NCBI GenBank assembly: GCA_027066695.1
Contig: JAMONE010000245.1
Span: forward strand, 1-5,383
Direction of reading: 5' to 3'
DNA length: 5,383 nt
From: Micavibrio sp.
GTDB lineage: Bacteria > Pseudomonadota > Alphaproteobacteria > Micavibrionales > Micavibrionaceae
The translations under genes and the position numbers were made by a program. Below, piece by piece: positions 4,937 through 5,383 of the stretch (the first letter of the stretch is position 1; every line of letters starts with the position of its first letter). The notes beneath the pieces were generated by a model that saw nothing but the letters and a program-made list of their open reading frames with translations, was not told where the DNA came from and made no database searches.

Positions 4937-5383
4937 CTAAAAGTTACGATATTCAATTTTATAATTTTCAGGCTTAACAAGCTTATCCCTATCCAGCTTC
5001 CGCGTCTGATCTTTAAGCATGCCAAGCGTCGGACGCTCATTATCAGATATAAAATTCTGAATATAATAAGTTCCCAAATACCCCTTTTTATCCAGATCTG
5101 TAATGATAGCACTAACATCTGCCTCATCCATAAGGTCGGTATGAACAGTGCTGCGCACCTCGAACGGCACGTCACTTTGCTCACAAAGCATTTTTAAAGT
5201 GGCTTCAAATTCTTTAAACTTTTTAACGCCAGTGACTAGCTTAAATTTTTCGGGCGGAGCTTTATAATCAAGCGCGACATAATCAAGCCAGCCATTATCC
5301 AAAAAGCTGCGCACAGCATCGGACTTTAAGCCATTAGTATCAAGCTTCACCGCGTATCCCATATCCCGCACTGTTTTTATAAA
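4937..5383 (-). CDS. Radical-SAM anaerobic ribonucleotide reductase activating protein, partial (N-terminus outside window)
   Basis: This is the C-terminal 148 residues of a radical SAM activase resembling the NrdG2-type anaerobic ribonucleoside-triphosphate reductase activating proteins, which use a 4Fe-4S cluster and S-adenosylmethionine to install the glycyl radical on the reductase. Visible conserved blocks are VKLDTNG, a SAM-radical barrel strand, and DYVALDYKAPPEKF, which matches the family's DY(I/V)AxDxKAP signature, followed by VPFEVRSTVH. The frame stays open to the right edge (FIKTVRDMGYAV at the edge), so the apparent internal GTG at 5371 is not the start. The CxxxCxxC cluster motif, expected in the first 40 residues or so, lies beyond the window. 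The stop is TAG at 4939-4937. Pyruvate formate-lyase activases are a related alternative, but the KAP pattern favours NrdG2. The gene converges with the small two-gene unit. Confidence 0.82.
   Translation of the reverse strand, partial: FIKTVRDMGYAVKLDTNGLKSDAVRSFLDNGWLDYVALDYKAPPEKFKLVTGVKKFKEFEATLKMLCEQSDVPFEVRSTVHTDLMDEADVSAIITDLDKKGYLGTYYIQNFISDNERPTLGMLKDQTRKLDRDKLVKPENYKIEYRNF

Noticed and set aside
4885..5184. Minus-strand open frame in another phase within the radical-SAM gene
   Set aside because: It overlaps a frame with clear family motifs (VKLDTNG, ALDYKAP) and has no motif of its own.
5369..5371. GTG at 5371 as the true start of the radical-SAM gene
   Set aside because: The frame continues open to the edge and the visible part lacks the N-terminal cysteine cluster that the family needs, so the gene is cut by the window edge.

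Overview
The window looks chromosomal and most likely comes from an alphaproteobacterium of moderate GC content. The evidence is an aspartyl-tRNA synthetase that opens with the alphaproteobacterial-style MHxYRTHTC sequence, a neighbouring RNase D gene, and a SixA-type phosphatase. No finer taxonomic call is justified by eye. Only a few 60-base rows were counted for composition: rows inside rnd and aspS gave about 53-57% G+C, and rows inside the unrecognised genes gave about 28-37%.

Layout from left to right. At 1-275 (minus) is the 5' part of a sixA-like histidine phosphatase gene, whose start overlaps the stop codon of rnd (275-1435, minus), so the two form a tight operon. A plausible sigma70-type promoter for rnd lies at 1462-1489. 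At 1516-2094 (minus) is an AT-rich gene for a 192-residue protein of unknown function. Its start codon sits in the last unit of a tandem 10-base repeat (2091-2130), and a near-consensus promoter (2146-2174) drives it. Back to back with that promoter is the promoter of aspS (2272-4071, plus), a full-length aspartyl-tRNA synthetase.

Downstream of aspS are two small unrecognised genes on the plus strand, at 4136-4303 (55 residues) and 4319-4669 (116 residues, or 119 if a TTG start is used), separated by 15 or 6 bases. They end in a 267-base intergenic stretch holding a perfect 13-bp inverted repeat, which is a terminator candidate. Arriving from the right on the minus strand is the 3' part of a radical-SAM activase of the anaerobic ribonucleotide reductase type (4937-5383), whose iron-sulfur motif lies outside the window.

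The recognisable genes are housekeeping genes: tRNA charging, RNA 3'-end processing, phosphohistidine hydrolysis and anaerobic dNTP synthesis. The less ordinary material is in the AT-rich pieces flanking aspS: the orphan gene with repeated start codons, and the small two-gene cassette. Nothing here shows a CRISPR array, transposase, phage gene, reverse transcriptase or recognisable defence system. The claims of novelty are therefore modest.
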